Of a stretch of 64,000 bases of DNA, positions 42,548-51,808 are shown one piece after another. This DNA is from Pseudomonas haemolytica. GTDB lineage: Bacteria > Pseudomonadota > Gammaproteobacteria > Pseudomonadales > Pseudomonadaceae. Made by a program: the position numbers and the translations under genes. A model generated the notes under the pieces. It was not told the origin of the DNA, did no database searches, and was given only the letters and a program-made list of their open reading frames with translations. The DNA lies in NCBI RefSeq assembly GCF_009659625.1, contig NZ_VOIW01000005.1, forward strand, positions 310,001 to 374,000, read 5' to 3'. Numbering within the stretch: the first letter of the stretch is position 1; the number at the start of each line of letters is the position of its first letter.

Positions 42548-42616
42548 GGGGCCGGTTTCCTCGATGAGATTATCCGGCCACTACCGTAGGACGCTTTGCG
42601 TGGGCGCGCAATGACC

Positions 42617-44251
42617 TCAGGCATGCTCCAGTTGCCAGCCAGTGCTGTACCACGTCAAAAGATGAGTCGGCTCGAGCGCCTGTAGAAACGCCTCGTCGTG
42701 GGAAACCGCCAGCATTGCGCCGCTGAAGCCTTTCAATGCCTGTTCAAAGGCGAGCACCGATTCCAGGTCCAGGTGATTGGTGGGTTCATCCAACAGCAGT
42801 AACTGCGCGGGTATCTTCCGCCAAAGGGCAACGGCCATCGCCGCTTTCAGACGCTCGCCGCCGCTGAGTTGCCCCATCGGTTGTGTGACCCGCAAGGCGT
42901 CCAGTTGCAGCAAGGCCAGGCGCGTACGCAGTTCGGCTTCGGCCAGCGGGGTGTCGAGCCGGTTGAGTTGCACGATGATGCTATGCCGGTCGTCCAGCAG
43001 CGCCAGGTGCTGATCGAGATAGGCGCCGGGCACCGCCACCGTGCACCCGCCACTCACGGCCTGCCATTGACCTGCGAGCAACTTGAGCAAGGTGGACTTA
43101 CCGCAGCCGTTGGGCCCGCGCACGGCGACACGCGCAGGCCCCGCCAGGTTGATCGTCAGATAGCTTGCGGGCGCCAGCGGATCGAGCCAGGGCAGTTGCG
43201 CACGCTCCAGGGCCAGTACTTGCCGGCCATTGGGTACTGCCGAGGCTGGCAAGGCGAGCAGGGTGGGCGTCTCATCCACCACGCGCTCGTAGGCCTGGCG
43301 CACCTTTGCATCGAGTTGGTGTTTGTGCTCGTGATGCGCACTGCGCACCGTGCTGACGATCTCCGTAGCGGCGCCTTTCCAGCGCGCTTTGGTAAAGCGG
43401 TCGACGTTGGCAGTCTCGGCGTGTTTGCGCGAGCGTGCGGCGTTGCGCTGCAGGCTGTCATGGTGTTTTTGCAGGCGCCGACGCTCACGGCTACGTGTCT
43501 GGCGCGCATGTTCCCAGGCCGCGATGGCGGCCTGCTGTTGCGTCTCCCGTTGCTGGCGATAGGCGTCGTAGTTGCCGCCGTAGACCTCTACGCCAAGAGG
43601 CGACAATTCGATGATGCGCCCCATGGCATTGAGTAACTGCCGATCATGGCTGACCATCACCAGGCCGCCGCGCCAATCGCCCAGCACACGTAGCAGCCAA
43701 GCGCGCCCGGCACTGTCGAGGTGGTTGCTGGGTTCGTCCAGAATCAGCAACTGCGGCGCCGCCAGCAACGCACCGATCACTGCGACCCTGGCCAATTGGC
43801 CGCCGCTGAGTTGATCGGCCTGCGTGCTGGCGTTGACAGTTGGCAAACCCGCCGCATCCAGTGCCAGGCGCAAGCGCTCGGCCAGGTCCCAGCGATCGCC
43901 GATCAGCTCCATATCACAGACCTGCGCTTCACCTCGAGCCATACGCTCGAGCGCGGCCAAGGCGGGGGCGGTTGCGGTGATATGGGCAACCGTTTCTCCC
44001 GCTTGGACCCTCAACGCCTGGGGCACATAGGCGACGTTGGCGGGTGTTTTCAAGGTGCCGGAGGAGGGCAGCAGTAGTCCGGCCATCAATTTCGCCAGGA
44101 TACTTTTGCCACGCCCATTGCGCCCGACAATGCCGGTGGGGGTGTGATCAATGGACAGGTTCAGGTCCTCCAGCAAGGTTTCGCCATTGGCGAACTGGAA
44201 AGACACGTGTTGCAGGGAAACAAGCGCGGGCAGCCGGTTGACGTCAGTCAT
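42617..44251 (-). CDS. ABC-F type tandem ATPase
   Basis: 544 residues with two ATP-binding cassettes and no membrane helices. First cassette: Walker A GIVGRNGRGKSILAK, LSGGQLAR, LLILDEPSNHLD. Second: VRGPNGCGKSTLLK, LSGGERLK, LLLLDEPTNHLD. The linker is Arg/Lys-rich (RSRERRRLQKHHDSLQ). ABC-F proteins act on ribosomes; the subtype (housekeeping or antibiotic-protective) is not decidable. GGAGGTG precedes ATG 44251. Confidence 0.92.
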   Translation of the reverse strand: MTDVNRLPALVSLQHVSFQFANGETLLEDLNLSIDHTPTGIVGRNGRGKSILAKLMAGLLLPSSGTLKTPANVAYVPQALRVQAGETVAHITATAPALAALERMARGEAQVCDMELIGDRWDLAERLRLALDAAGLPTVNASTQADQLSGGQLARVAVIGALLAAPQLLILDEPSNHLDSAGRAWLLRVLGDWRGGLVMVSHDRQLLNAMGRIIELSPLGVEVYGGNYDAYRQQRETQQQAAIAAWEHARQTRSRERRRLQKHHDSLQRNAARSRKHAETANVDRFTKARWKGAATEIVSTVRSAHHEHKHQLDAKVRQAYERVVDETPTLLALPASAVPNGRQVLALERAQLPWLDPLAPASYLTINLAGPARVAVRGPNGCGKSTLLKLLAGQWQAVSGGCTVAVPGAYLDQHLALLDDRHSIIVQLNRLDTPLAEAELRTRLALLQLDALRVTQPMGQLSGGERLKAAMAVALWRKIPAQLLLLDEPTNHLDLESVLAFEQALKGFSGAMLAVSHDEAFLQALEPTHLLTWYSTGWQLEHA

Positions 44252-44375
44252 CAGCACCTCCAAAAAAATGTCGAACAGGCCAACAAGCGCGCCAGGCGGC
44301 TCGTTGCAGATACATTTTGGAAGGCTTAGTTGTTCACGTCGGCGGTCATCCCGTGAGTCAGAAGGGACGCAGAGG

Positions 44376-45425
44376 CTAACCCACCTTGGCTTTATGCGGC
44401 AAGTCTTCGGCCAATTTTTCCAGGAACATCGCCAGGGCCACTTCCTCGGCCTTCAGGCCTTTGCGCACCCGCGGCTTGGGCAGCTTCGACAACTCACCGA
44501 GGCTGAAATGCTCAAGCACCGCAGGGTGGATATAGCACTTGCGACACACAGCCGGCGTATTGCCCAACTGCCGGGAGACGTCCTTGACCATCGCCACCAC
44601 ATGCCGCTTGGCGTCAGACTCCGGCTGCCACGCCAACTCACGCAATACCGCCAACGCCATTGCAGTGCCGGCCCAGGTGCGGTAGTCCTTGGCGGTAAAG
44701 TCTTCGCCGGTCAGCTCGTGCAGGTAGGCGTTGACGTCGTGGGAACTGACGGTATGCCGCTCGCCATCTTCATCCAGGTACTGGAACAGGTTCTGCCCAG
44801 GCAGCTCCATGCAGCGCTTGACCACCCTGGCCAGGCGTCGATCCTTGACGCTGATTTGATGCTCGACCCCGCTCTTCCCACGGAACTGGAACTGGATTTC
44901 GCTGCCCTTGATGTCCACATGTCGATTGCGCAGGGTGGTCAGACCGTAGGATTTATTCTCGCGGGCGTACTGGGTATTGCCGACGCGGATCAGGGTGGCG
45001 TCGAGTAACATCACCACGGTCGCCAGCACCTTTTCGCGAGTAAACCCCGGCTCGGCGATTTGCGCTTCCAGCTGTTTGCGCAATTTGGGCAAGGCAGTGC
45101 CGAAGGCCTGCAACCGCGAGTACTTGTCGCTGTCACGTACTTCGCGCCAGCGTGAGTGGTAGCGGTATTGCTTGCGGCCACGGGCATCGCGGCCGGTGGC
45201 TTGCAGATGGCCGCGAGGGTCGGCGCAGATCCACACATCGGTGTAGGCGGGCGGCACCGCCAGGGCGTTCAGGCGTTTGATTTCATCGGCATCGGTGATG
45301 CGTTCACCTTTTGCATCCAGGTACTGGAACTTGCCCCGCAGCTTTTTGCGGCGGATGCCAGGCTGGGTATCGTCAACGTAATGCAGGTCGCGGGGCAGGT
45401 CGGCGGGCAGCGAAGAGTCAGGCAT
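44376..45425 (-). CDS. DNA topoisomerase IB (poxvirus/bacterial type)
   Basis: 349 residues. Catalytic Y298 stands in RKCYIHPAV; other active-site residues are in KDYRTWAGTAMA and the N-terminal GKFQYLDAKGERI/VPPAYTDVWIC segment shared with bacterial type IB enzymes. It relaxes supercoils through a 3'-phosphotyrosine intermediate. TAGGAAC precedes ATG 45425; an upstream start is not needed. Confidence 0.93.
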   Translation of the reverse strand: MPDSSLPADLPRDLHYVDDTQPGIRRKKLRGKFQYLDAKGERITDADEIKRLNALAVPPAYTDVWICADPRGHLQATGRDARGRKQYRYHSRWREVRDSDKYSRLQAFGTALPKLRKQLEAQIAEPGFTREKVLATVVMLLDATLIRVGNTQYARENKSYGLTTLRNRHVDIKGSEIQFQFRGKSGVEHQISVKDRRLARVVKRCMELPGQNLFQYLDEDGERHTVSSHDVNAYLHELTGEDFTAKDYRTWAGTAMALAVLRELAWQPESDAKRHVVAMVKDVSRQLGNTPAVCRKCYIHPAVLEHFSLGELSKLPKPRVRKGLKAEEVALAMFLEKLAEDLPHKAKVG

Positions 45426-45499
45426 GGTGCGGGTTCCTAGGCAACAAATCAGGCCGGTATGTCTGATTGACCGCAGCCTCTGGCGGTCGTGCCAATTGG

Positions 45500-46579
45500 T
45501 TACGCCAGCACCGCCACCGCCTTGATTTGCGCCCACAACGCTTGGCCCGGATGCACGTGCAACTGGTCCCGGGAGAAACGTGTGATGCGTGCCAGCAATG
45601 GCGTGCCGCCTGCGTCCAGGCGCACCAGCACATGGGCACTGTTGTCCGCGGCAATGTCCTGGGTGACGATCACCGGCAGCCGATTGAGGATGCTGCTGTG
45701 TTCCTCCGCCTGCTGGCTGAGGCTTACATCCCGTGCCTGGACCTTGACCCGCAGCTGTTTGCCCACCGCCAGCGGCGCATGGGCCACGCGGATCTGCAAC
45801 GGGCAGTCGGGTAGTTGCAAGGTCAGCAACTGATAGTGCGCGTCATAGGCAATCACGCTGCCGGTGATGACCACGCCGGCATCGTCGCCGAGGGCCAGTG
45901 GCAGGTCGAGGCGCGCCAGAGTTTCGCCGATGGGCCCGCTGGCCAGCGCCTTGCCGTCGCTGAGCAAGACGATATGGTCGGCCAGGCGCGCGACCTCATC
46001 CTGGGCATGGCTGACGTACAGCACCGGGATATCCAGTTCGTCGTGCAGCCGTTCCAGGTAAGGCAGGATCTCGCTTTTACGTTTGCTGTCCAGGGCCGCC
46101 AGCGGTTCATCCATCAACAGCAACCTGGGGCTGGTGAGCAGTGCACGGGCGATGCCGATGCGTTGGCGTTCGCCACCGGACAGGTGTTGCGGGTGACGCT
46201 CAAGCAGGTGGCCGATGCCCAGCAGCTCGGTGGCCTGGGCCATGTCCACACGCCGTTGCTGACGTGGAATGCGCTTGAGGCCGAACTCCAGATTGGCACG
46301 CACCGACAGATGGGGAAACAGGCTGGCCTCCTGGAACACATAACCCAAGGCGCGTTTATGCGCTGGCACAAACAGCCCTTTCTGGCTGTCTTGCCAGACC
46401 TCATCGTTGATTTGCACAAAACCCTCTTCGGCGCGCTCCAAACCGGCGATACAACGCAGGCAGGTGGTCTTGCCGGAGCCGGAATGCCCGTAGAGAGCGG
46501 TCACGCCACGGCCGGGCAATTGCAGGTCTACATCCAGCGCGAAGGCGGCGTACTTCAGGTGCAGGCGTACATCCATCAT
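45500..46579 (-). CDS. modC: Molybdate ABC transporter ATPase
   Basis: 359 residues: Walker A GHSGSGKTT, signature LSGGERQR, Walker B LLLMDEPLAALD, then a C-terminal TOBE/Mop domain (VHPGQALWAQIKAVAVLA). Powers ModB. The ATG lies 5 bp beyond the modB stop codon. Last of modABC, on the minus strand. Confidence 0.95.
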   Translation of the reverse strand: MMDVRLHLKYAAFALDVDLQLPGRGVTALYGHSGSGKTTCLRCIAGLERAEEGFVQINDEVWQDSQKGLFVPAHKRALGYVFQEASLFPHLSVRANLEFGLKRIPRQQRRVDMAQATELLGIGHLLERHPQHLSGGERQRIGIARALLTSPRLLLMDEPLAALDSKRKSEILPYLERLHDELDIPVLYVSHAQDEVARLADHIVLLSDGKALASGPIGETLARLDLPLALGDDAGVVITGSVIAYDAHYQLLTLQLPDCPLQIRVAHAPLAVGKQLRVKVQARDVSLSQQAEEHSSILNRLPVIVTQDIAADNSAHVLVRLDAGGTPLLARITRFSRDQLHVHPGQALWAQIKAVAVLA

Positions 46580-46584
46580 CGCGA

Positions 46585-47265
46585 TCAGCTCCAGCCCATC
46601 TTGGTTTTACGGCTGGAATACAGTGCCAGCAACACGAGGAACGCGAACACCACCATGGAGCCGGCCAGCCAATGGGCCTGGGCATATTCCATGGCTTCGA
46701 CGTGGTCATAGATCTGCACTGAGACCACACGGGTCTTGTCCGGGATATTGCCGCCGATCATCAGCACCACGCCGAACTCGCCGACGGTATGGGCAAAGCC
46801 AAGAATCGACGCGGTGATAAACCCCGGGCGCGCCAGGGGCAGGATCACCGTGAAAAACGTGTCCCAAGGGTTGGCGCGCAAAGTCGCGGCCACCTCCAGC
46901 GGGCGTGTGCCGATGGCGCAGAAGGCATTCTGCAACGGCTGCACCACGAACGGCATGGAGTAGATCACCGAGCCGATCACCAGCCCGGCGAAACTGAAGG
47001 TCAGGGTGCCCAGGCCCAGCCACTGGGTGAACTGGCCGAAGTAACCGTTGGGCCCCATGGTCAACAGCAAGTAGAAACCTATGACCGTTGGCGGCAGCAC
47101 CAACGGTAATGCGACCACTGCACCAATGGGGCCGCGCCACCACGAGGTGGTGCGCGACAGCCACAGGGCAATCGGAGTGCCGATGATCAACAGGATCACG
47201 GTGGTCAGTGACGCCAGCTTGATGGTCAACCAGATCGCGGAAAAATCAGCACTCGATAGGGGCAT
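46585..47265 (-). CDS. modB: Molybdate ABC transporter permease
   Basis: 226 residues, about five membrane helices, with the permease loop EVAATLRANPWDTFFTVILPLA and AHTVGEFGVVLMIGGNIP, characteristic of ModB. Starts directly after the modA stop (TAAATG). Confidence 0.95.
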   Translation of the reverse strand: MPLSSADFSAIWLTIKLASLTTVILLIIGTPIALWLSRTTSWWRGPIGAVVALPLVLPPTVIGFYLLLTMGPNGYFGQFTQWLGLGTLTFSFAGLVIGSVIYSMPFVVQPLQNAFCAIGTRPLEVAATLRANPWDTFFTVILPLARPGFITASILGFAHTVGEFGVVLMIGGNIPDKTRVVSVQIYDHVEAMEYAQAHWLAGSMVVFAFLVLLALYSSRKTKMGWS

Positions 47266-48018
47266 TTACAACTCGTAACCGTAGGATTTGATAACCGCAG
47301 CAGCTTTCGGCCCTTTCAGGTAGTCAACCAGGGCCTTGGCGGCGGCGCTGTCTTTGCCCTTATTGAGGATCACGGCGTCCTGTTTGATCGGGTCATGCAT
47401 CGATGCTGGAACAATCCACGCCGAACCGCTGGTGACTTTGCCGTCTTTATAGATCTGCGACAAGGCAACAAAGCCCAACTCGGCATTGCCGGTGGACACG
47501 AACTGATAGGCCTGGGTGATGTTCTGCCCCTCGACGAGCTTGTCCTTGACCTGCTCGGTCAAACCTTCCTTGGCCAGCACTTGGGTGGCGGCCAGGCCGT
47601 AGGGCGCGGCTTTGGGGTTGGCGATAGACAGGTGCTTGAACTGGTTTTGCTTCAGCACGTCACCGTTGGCGTCCACGTAGCCTTCCTTCGCTGACCACAG
47701 CGCCAGGGTGCCGACCGCATAGGTAAAGCGCGAACCCTTGACGGTAGCGCCTTCGGCTTCGAGCTTTTGCGGGGTGGTGTCGTCTGCGCTGAGGAACACT
47801 TCGAACGGCGCACCGTTCTTGATCTGGGTGTAGAACTGCCCGGTTGCGCCATACGCTGCAACCAGCTTGTGGCCGGTGTCTTTTTCGAAGTCGGCGGCAA
47901 TCGCCTGGATCGGTGCGGTGAAGTTGGCGGCTACAGCCACCTGCACTTCATCAGCCTGGGCCGAACCCAAGGCGAAGACGGCAAGCAGGGGGGCCAGGCG
48001 TGAAGCGCGAATCATCAT
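47266..48018 (-). CDS. modA: Molybdate-binding periplasmic protein
   Basis: 250 residues with a signal peptide (to SAQA) and ModA motifs: VAVAANFTAPIQAIAADFEKDTG, GATGQFYTQIKNGAP, VSTGNAELGFVALSQ. Binds molybdate (and tungstate). AAGGAG precedes ATG 48018 at eight bases. A ModE-type palindrome lies 47 bp upstream of the start codon. Confidence 0.95.
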   Translation of the reverse strand: MMIRASRLAPLLAVFALGSAQADEVQVAVAANFTAPIQAIAADFEKDTGHKLVAAYGATGQFYTQIKNGAPFEVFLSADDTTPQKLEAEGATVKGSRFTYAVGTLALWSAKEGYVDANGDVLKQNQFKHLSIANPKAAPYGLAATQVLAKEGLTEQVKDKLVEGQNITQAYQFVSTGNAELGFVALSQIYKDGKVTSGSAWIVPASMHDPIKQDAVILNKGKDSAAAKALVDYLKGPKAAAVIKSYGYEL

Positions 48019-48064
48019 GAAGAAACTCCTTGGGTGTGTACGGCTTGTTATAGGTGGAAGGCTC

Positions 48065-48094
48065 AACCGCTATGTATAGGAATATATAGCGGTT
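48065..48094 (-). promoter_or_regulatory. ModE-type operator
   Basis: AACCGCTATGTA, a 6-bp TAGGAA spacer and TATATAGCGGTT make inverted 12-bp arms with one mismatch. They correspond to the ModE consensus CGCTATATA-(N6-7)-TATATAGCG. The location, upstream of modA, predicts repression when molybdate is sufficient. No modE gene is in the window. Confidence 0.75.
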
Positions 48095-48130
48095 GGCCAT
48101 TGCCGGTACAGTGCAAAGTTGTCCCTGACG

Positions 48131-49195
48131 TCAGTTGCGCGTCAGCCTGTCCAATGCCTGCTCGGCCAATTCGCGGGTCAGCGCATAAGTGGACGAGTCT
48201 TTGCCCAGGCCCAGAGCCTGGCCAGCCCACAGGTTGCTGAAGCCTGCTTCATCCTTGGCCTTGAGCGGTATCAATGCACCACCGGCTGTGGGGAACGCCG
48301 GGGCGGCCAGGTTGATCGCGCCGAGCTCAAGCATCACGCGGTTGACGATGCCCCGGGCCGGGCGCCCGGTGAACAGGTTGGTCAGTGCGGTTTCGCTCGC
48401 CTGGGCATGGCGCAGCGCGTGGTGATGGGCGGCGGTCACGCTGGCTTCGGGAGTGAACAGGTACGCCGTGCCAATCTGCACCGCCGAGGCGCCCAGGGCC
48501 ATGGCCGCGACGATACCGCGCGCATCGCCGATGCCGCCTGCGGCAATCACCGGCACGCTGACCGCATCGACAATCTGCGGCACCAGGGCCATCAAACCGA
48601 TCTGGCTGTTGAGGTCGTCGCTGAGAAACAGGCCTCGGTGCCCACCGGCTTCAATGCCCATGGCGATAATCGCGTCGCAGCCGTGCTCTTCCAGCCAGAG
48701 CGCTTCCTCGACAGTGGTGGCCGATGACAGCACCTTGGCGCCGGTGGCTTTTACCCGGTCCAGCAAGGATTTTTCCGGCAGGCCGAAGTGAAAGCTCACG
48801 ACCTCCGGACGAAATTCTTCAACCACTTGGCAAGCTGCGTCGTTGAACGGTGCGCGATTCGACACAGGCGTCGGCGCGTCAAAATCGGCACCCAGTTCAC
48901 GGTAGTAGGGTTGCAGCAAATCCTTCCAGCGGCGGTCCCGTTCTTCATCGGCTTCGGGCGGCTGATGACAGAAGAAGTTCACATTCAGGGGCCGTGTACT
49001 GGCCTGGCGGATTAAAGACAAGGCATCGCGCAGTTGCTCGATACTCAACGCGGCGGCAGGCATTGAGCCGAGTGCGCCGGCCTGATGGGCGGCGATGACC
49101 ATGGCGGTGGTCGTCGCGCCGGCCATCGGGGCCTGGATGATCGGCACATCAATGCCCAACAGGTCGAGAATACGGGTGTCTGGCCAGGTGCTCAT
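48131..49195 (-). CDS. Nitronate monooxygenase
   Basis: 354 residues of the FMN TIM-barrel 2-nitropropane dioxygenase family: IQAPMAGATTTAMVIAAHQAG, GIEAGGHRG, VPVIAAGGIGDARGIVAAMALGASAVQIGTAYL binding FMN phosphate. Detoxifies propionate-3-nitronate and related nitronates. The HHHALRHAQ segment agrees with class I enzymes. Confidence 0.92.
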   Translation of the reverse strand: MSTWPDTRILDLLGIDVPIIQAPMAGATTTAMVIAAHQAGALGSMPAAALSIEQLRDALSLIRQASTRPLNVNFFCHQPPEADEERDRRWKDLLQPYYRELGADFDAPTPVSNRAPFNDAACQVVEEFRPEVVSFHFGLPEKSLLDRVKATGAKVLSSATTVEEALWLEEHGCDAIIAMGIEAGGHRGLFLSDDLNSQIGLMALVPQIVDAVSVPVIAAGGIGDARGIVAAMALGASAVQIGTAYLFTPEASVTAAHHHALRHAQASETALTNLFTGRPARGIVNRVMLELGAINLAAPAFPTAGGALIPLKAKDEAGFSNLWAGQALGLGKDSSTYALTRELAEQALDRLTRN

Positions 49196-49307
49196 GGGGT
49201 GCGTCTCCAGCGTTAGTAAGGCATTTCGCTGTTTTAGCAGGGCCCTTGGCAGCCGGCCAGTCTGTTTTATTCACTGGACGAAAGCGGTGTTTTGTGGGGC
49301 TCGGGTT

Positions 49308-50354
49308 TCAACGCGGTGTTTCGCGCTCCAGCAACTGACGCTTGCGCTCGACCCCCCAACGGTAACCCGACAGCTCGCCATTGCTGCGCACCACGCGATG
49401 GCAGGGAATCGCCACCGCCAGGTGATTGGCTCCACAGGCCTGGGCCACGGCGCGAAAGGATTTGGGTGCACCGATACGCTCGGCTATCTGCGCATAGCTG
49501 GCGGTGCTGCCCACCGGGATTTCGCGCAATGCCTGCCACACTCGCTCTTGAAAGGCCGTGCCGCGCAGGTCTAAGGGCAAATCCAGGCCCAGGGCGGGAG
49601 CTTCGACACACCCTACAACTTGGGCGACCAACTGCTCGAAACCCTGGTCCGCGCCAACCAGTTCGGCCTTGGGGAACTGATCTTGCAGGTCGCGCACCAG
49701 TGTGTCCGGATCATCCCCGAGCAAGATTGCACACACGCCAGTTTGGCTCTGCGCCACCAGGATCGCTCCCAGCGAACATTGGCCCACAGCAAATCGAATG
49801 GTGTTATTGGCGCCGCCGCCTTTGTAATCACGGGGCTTCATGCCGAGCAATTGATCAGCGGCTTCATAGAAGCGGCTGTTGGAGTTGAAGCCGGCGTCAT
49901 ACAGCGTGTCGGTCACCGAATGCTGGCCCTTGAGGCCATCGCGGACTTTGCGCGAACGCAGGGCACTGGCGTAACCCTTGGGCGTCAGGCCGGTGCTGGC
50001 TTTGAACACGCGATGGAAGTGGAATGGACTCAACCCCGCCTGGCGGGCTAGCGCTTGCAGGCTCGGTGGCGTTTCGGCCAGTTCGATCTGCCGGCAGGCG
50101 TCGGCGACTAACTGCGCATGCTGGGCAGCCAGTTGGGTCTGGTCGCCGGCCGCACGTTTGCTGGGACGATAACCTGCGGCCTCCGCTTGCGCCGGGGTGT
50201 CGAAGAATTCGATATTTTCCGGGCGCGGTAAACGCGAGGCGCTGCTGGGCCGGCAATACACGCCAGTGGTTTTCACGCCATAGACAAACAGCGCGTCTGC
50301 CTTGGCATCGCGGGTGATGATGGCGGCCCAGCGCGGATCGTGTTCATTGTTCAT
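49308..50354 (-). CDS. ada: Ada-type methyltransferase, altered zinc site
   Basis: 348 residues with Ada's order: metal-binding N-terminal domain, AraC helix-turn-helix (SLQALARQAGLSPFHFHRVFK), and C-terminal O6-methylguanine methyltransferase with C318 in IPCHRVV. In the N-terminal domain only C34 (GVYCRPSS) remains; the residues matching E. coli C42, C69 and C72 are S38, S65 and A68. Zinc binding, and so methylphosphotriester sensing, is probably lost, while the repair half is intact. Located 75 bp after alkB on the same strand. An upstream GTG at 50363 is possible. Confidence 0.9.
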   Translation of the reverse strand: MNNEHDPRWAAIITRDAKADALFVYGVKTTGVYCRPSSASRLPRPENIEFFDTPAQAEAAGYRPSKRAAGDQTQLAAQHAQLVADACRQIELAETPPSLQALARQAGLSPFHFHRVFKASTGLTPKGYASALRSRKVRDGLKGQHSVTDTLYDAGFNSNSRFYEAADQLLGMKPRDYKGGGANNTIRFAVGQCSLGAILVAQSQTGVCAILLGDDPDTLVRDLQDQFPKAELVGADQGFEQLVAQVVGCVEAPALGLDLPLDLRGTAFQERVWQALREIPVGSTASYAQIAERIGAPKSFRAVAQACGANHLAVAIPCHRVVRSNGELSGYRWGVERKRQLLERETPR

Positions 50355-50429
50355 GGCCTGCACTCTTGACGGTTCACGGGCAGATTAACCGCGCCGGTCA
50401 CGTACAACACTCCGAAGCTTGCGGTCAAA

Positions 50430-51095
50430 TTAGCCAGCCGTGCGAAAGGTCAGATTGATGCGTTGCGGGCCCATGACGGGATGCACGCCGTCCTTGATCG
50501 GCATCACCCCATGAAAACGCAGGCGATCAACGCCGCCCCAGACCACCACATCGCCATGGAACAGCGAGACCTTTTGCGTTTTGTCACTGCGCTCATGGCC
50601 ACCGAACAGGAAAACCGCCGGCAGGCCCAGGGACACCGAGACCACGGGCGCGCTGTAGCAGCGCTCGTTCTTGTCCTGGTGCAGGGACATCTTTGCCCCC
50701 GGCACATAACGGTTGATCAGGCAGGCGTCGGGCGAAAAGCCGCTGAAGCCGGCCTCGGTTGCCGCCGCCACGGCCAGTTGGCGCAACGTGTCGGGCATGG
50801 CCGGCCAGGGTTGCTGGTTGCGTGGGTCGAGAGGGCTGTAGCGATAGCCGCGGCTGTCGGTGGTCCAGCCCAACTCGCCGCAACTGCTGAGCGCTGCCGA
50901 CATGGTGAAGCCACCGGGCGTGACCATCTGCCGAAACGGTGATTGGGCCAGGATACGCCGCAACTCGGGCAGCAAGCGCTCAATCCAGGGCAGGGCGTAG
51001 CCCCTTAGCACGTAGGACTCTTCACCAATCTGCTCGCGCCCGGCCGGCTGTTGCAGGGCATCCTCGGCGAACAGATCGGCGGTAGGCCCTGACAT
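50430..51095 (-). CDS. alkB: AlkB alpha-ketoglutarate-dependent repair dioxygenase
   Basis: 221 residues: SLHQDKNE supplies the HxD iron ligands, LRFHGV the distal histidine, and RINLTFR the 2-oxoglutarate arginine; FTMSAALSSCGELGW is the substrate-lid region. Repairs 1-methyladenine and 3-methylcytosine by oxidation. It starts 3 bp from the preceding 55-aa ORF and precedes ada, suggesting an alkylation-damage operon. Confidence 0.94.
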   Translation of the reverse strand: MSGPTADLFAEDALQQPAGREQIGEESYVLRGYALPWIERLLPELRRILAQSPFRQMVTPGGFTMSAALSSCGELGWTTDSRGYRYSPLDPRNQQPWPAMPDTLRQLAVAAATEAGFSGFSPDACLINRYVPGAKMSLHQDKNERCYSAPVVSVSLGLPAVFLFGGHERSDKTQKVSLFHGDVVVWGGVDRLRFHGVMPIKDGVHPVMGPQRINLTFRTAG

Positions 51096-51098
51096 GGC

Positions 51099-51266
51099 TT
51101 ACAGCGCCTTGCTCACGTTGATGTCGGTGATTTCGTCACTGGCATCATGAATTTTCGCCAACGCTTGCTTGGCTTCTTCGACGCTGTTGGTTTCCAGCTG
51201 GGCAAATTCAAAGCGGCGTTCGCCGTTGAGTTTGTACTTGATGACGTATTTGGTCGTAGGGGTCAC
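51099..51266 (-). CDS. Small 55-aa protein
   Basis: 55 residues from GTG 51266, which follows CAGGAAAAAA. The product (TTKYVIKYKLNGERRFEFAQLE, then SVEEAKQALAKIHDASDEIT) looks like a compact beta-beta-alpha fold and ends VSKAL. No family is recognised. Its stop is 3 bp before the alkB start, so it is translationally linked to alkB; DUF1883 lies 26 bp upstream. Confidence 0.7.
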   Translation of the reverse strand: MTPTTKYVIKYKLNGERRFEFAQLETNSVEEAKQALAKIHDASDEITDINVSKAL

Positions 51267-51292
51267 TGCTTTTTTCCTGTCAGGTGTTCGGG

Positions 51293-51595
51293 TCAGCTCA
51301 GCTTGGTGCTGGTGCGACGAACGATGCGGATCTTGTGGGACAGCGCCGGCTTGCGCGTCACGCTGATAGCGCGACGGGTCACCACATCCAGGGTGATGTT
51401 CCAGAACCCGGTGCTGGGTGCGGTGATCTTGGCCGGGAATTGATCGAATGCGCCACCGTGGTAGGTATGGCGGCCGCCATTTTTGAAGCTGCGAAAGTTC
51501 GCATCGCTCATCAGGCGAATGTTGCAGGTTTGCGAGCACTCGATGACAACAATGTCGCCCTCGTTGAGGTGCTCACGCTGGTGGATGAATTTCAT
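51293..51595 (-). CDS. DUF1883 protein
   Basis: 100 residues matching DUF1883: KFIHQREHLNEGDIVVIECSQ, NIRLMSDANFRSFKNGG, RHTYHGGAFDQFPAKI. Elsewhere the domain is found alone and fused to TIR domains; its function is unknown. GGAG precedes ATG 51595 at nine bases. Probably first gene of the group leading to alkB and ada. Confidence 0.82.
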   Translation of the reverse strand: MKFIHQREHLNEGDIVVIECSQTCNIRLMSDANFRSFKNGGRHTYHGGAFDQFPAKITAPSTGFWNITLDVVTRRAISVTRKPALSHKIRIVRRTSTKLS

Positions 51596-51808
51596 GGGGG
51601 TGTCTCCAGAAGGGCTTTTTCTGAAAAATCAGAACGATACGTAGGTTAATATGGAGTTTATCAGCCCCAGCGCGTTTATTATCGGGCCGTCGTCGACGAC
51701 TTCGACAATTTAAAACAGTTATTTACCGTGTTATCAGAGATAAATCCTACGTTGGTGGGAGAAAATTACCATCCCCGCTGTCGTAGGGTCTTTATCGGAG
51801 GTTTTAGT

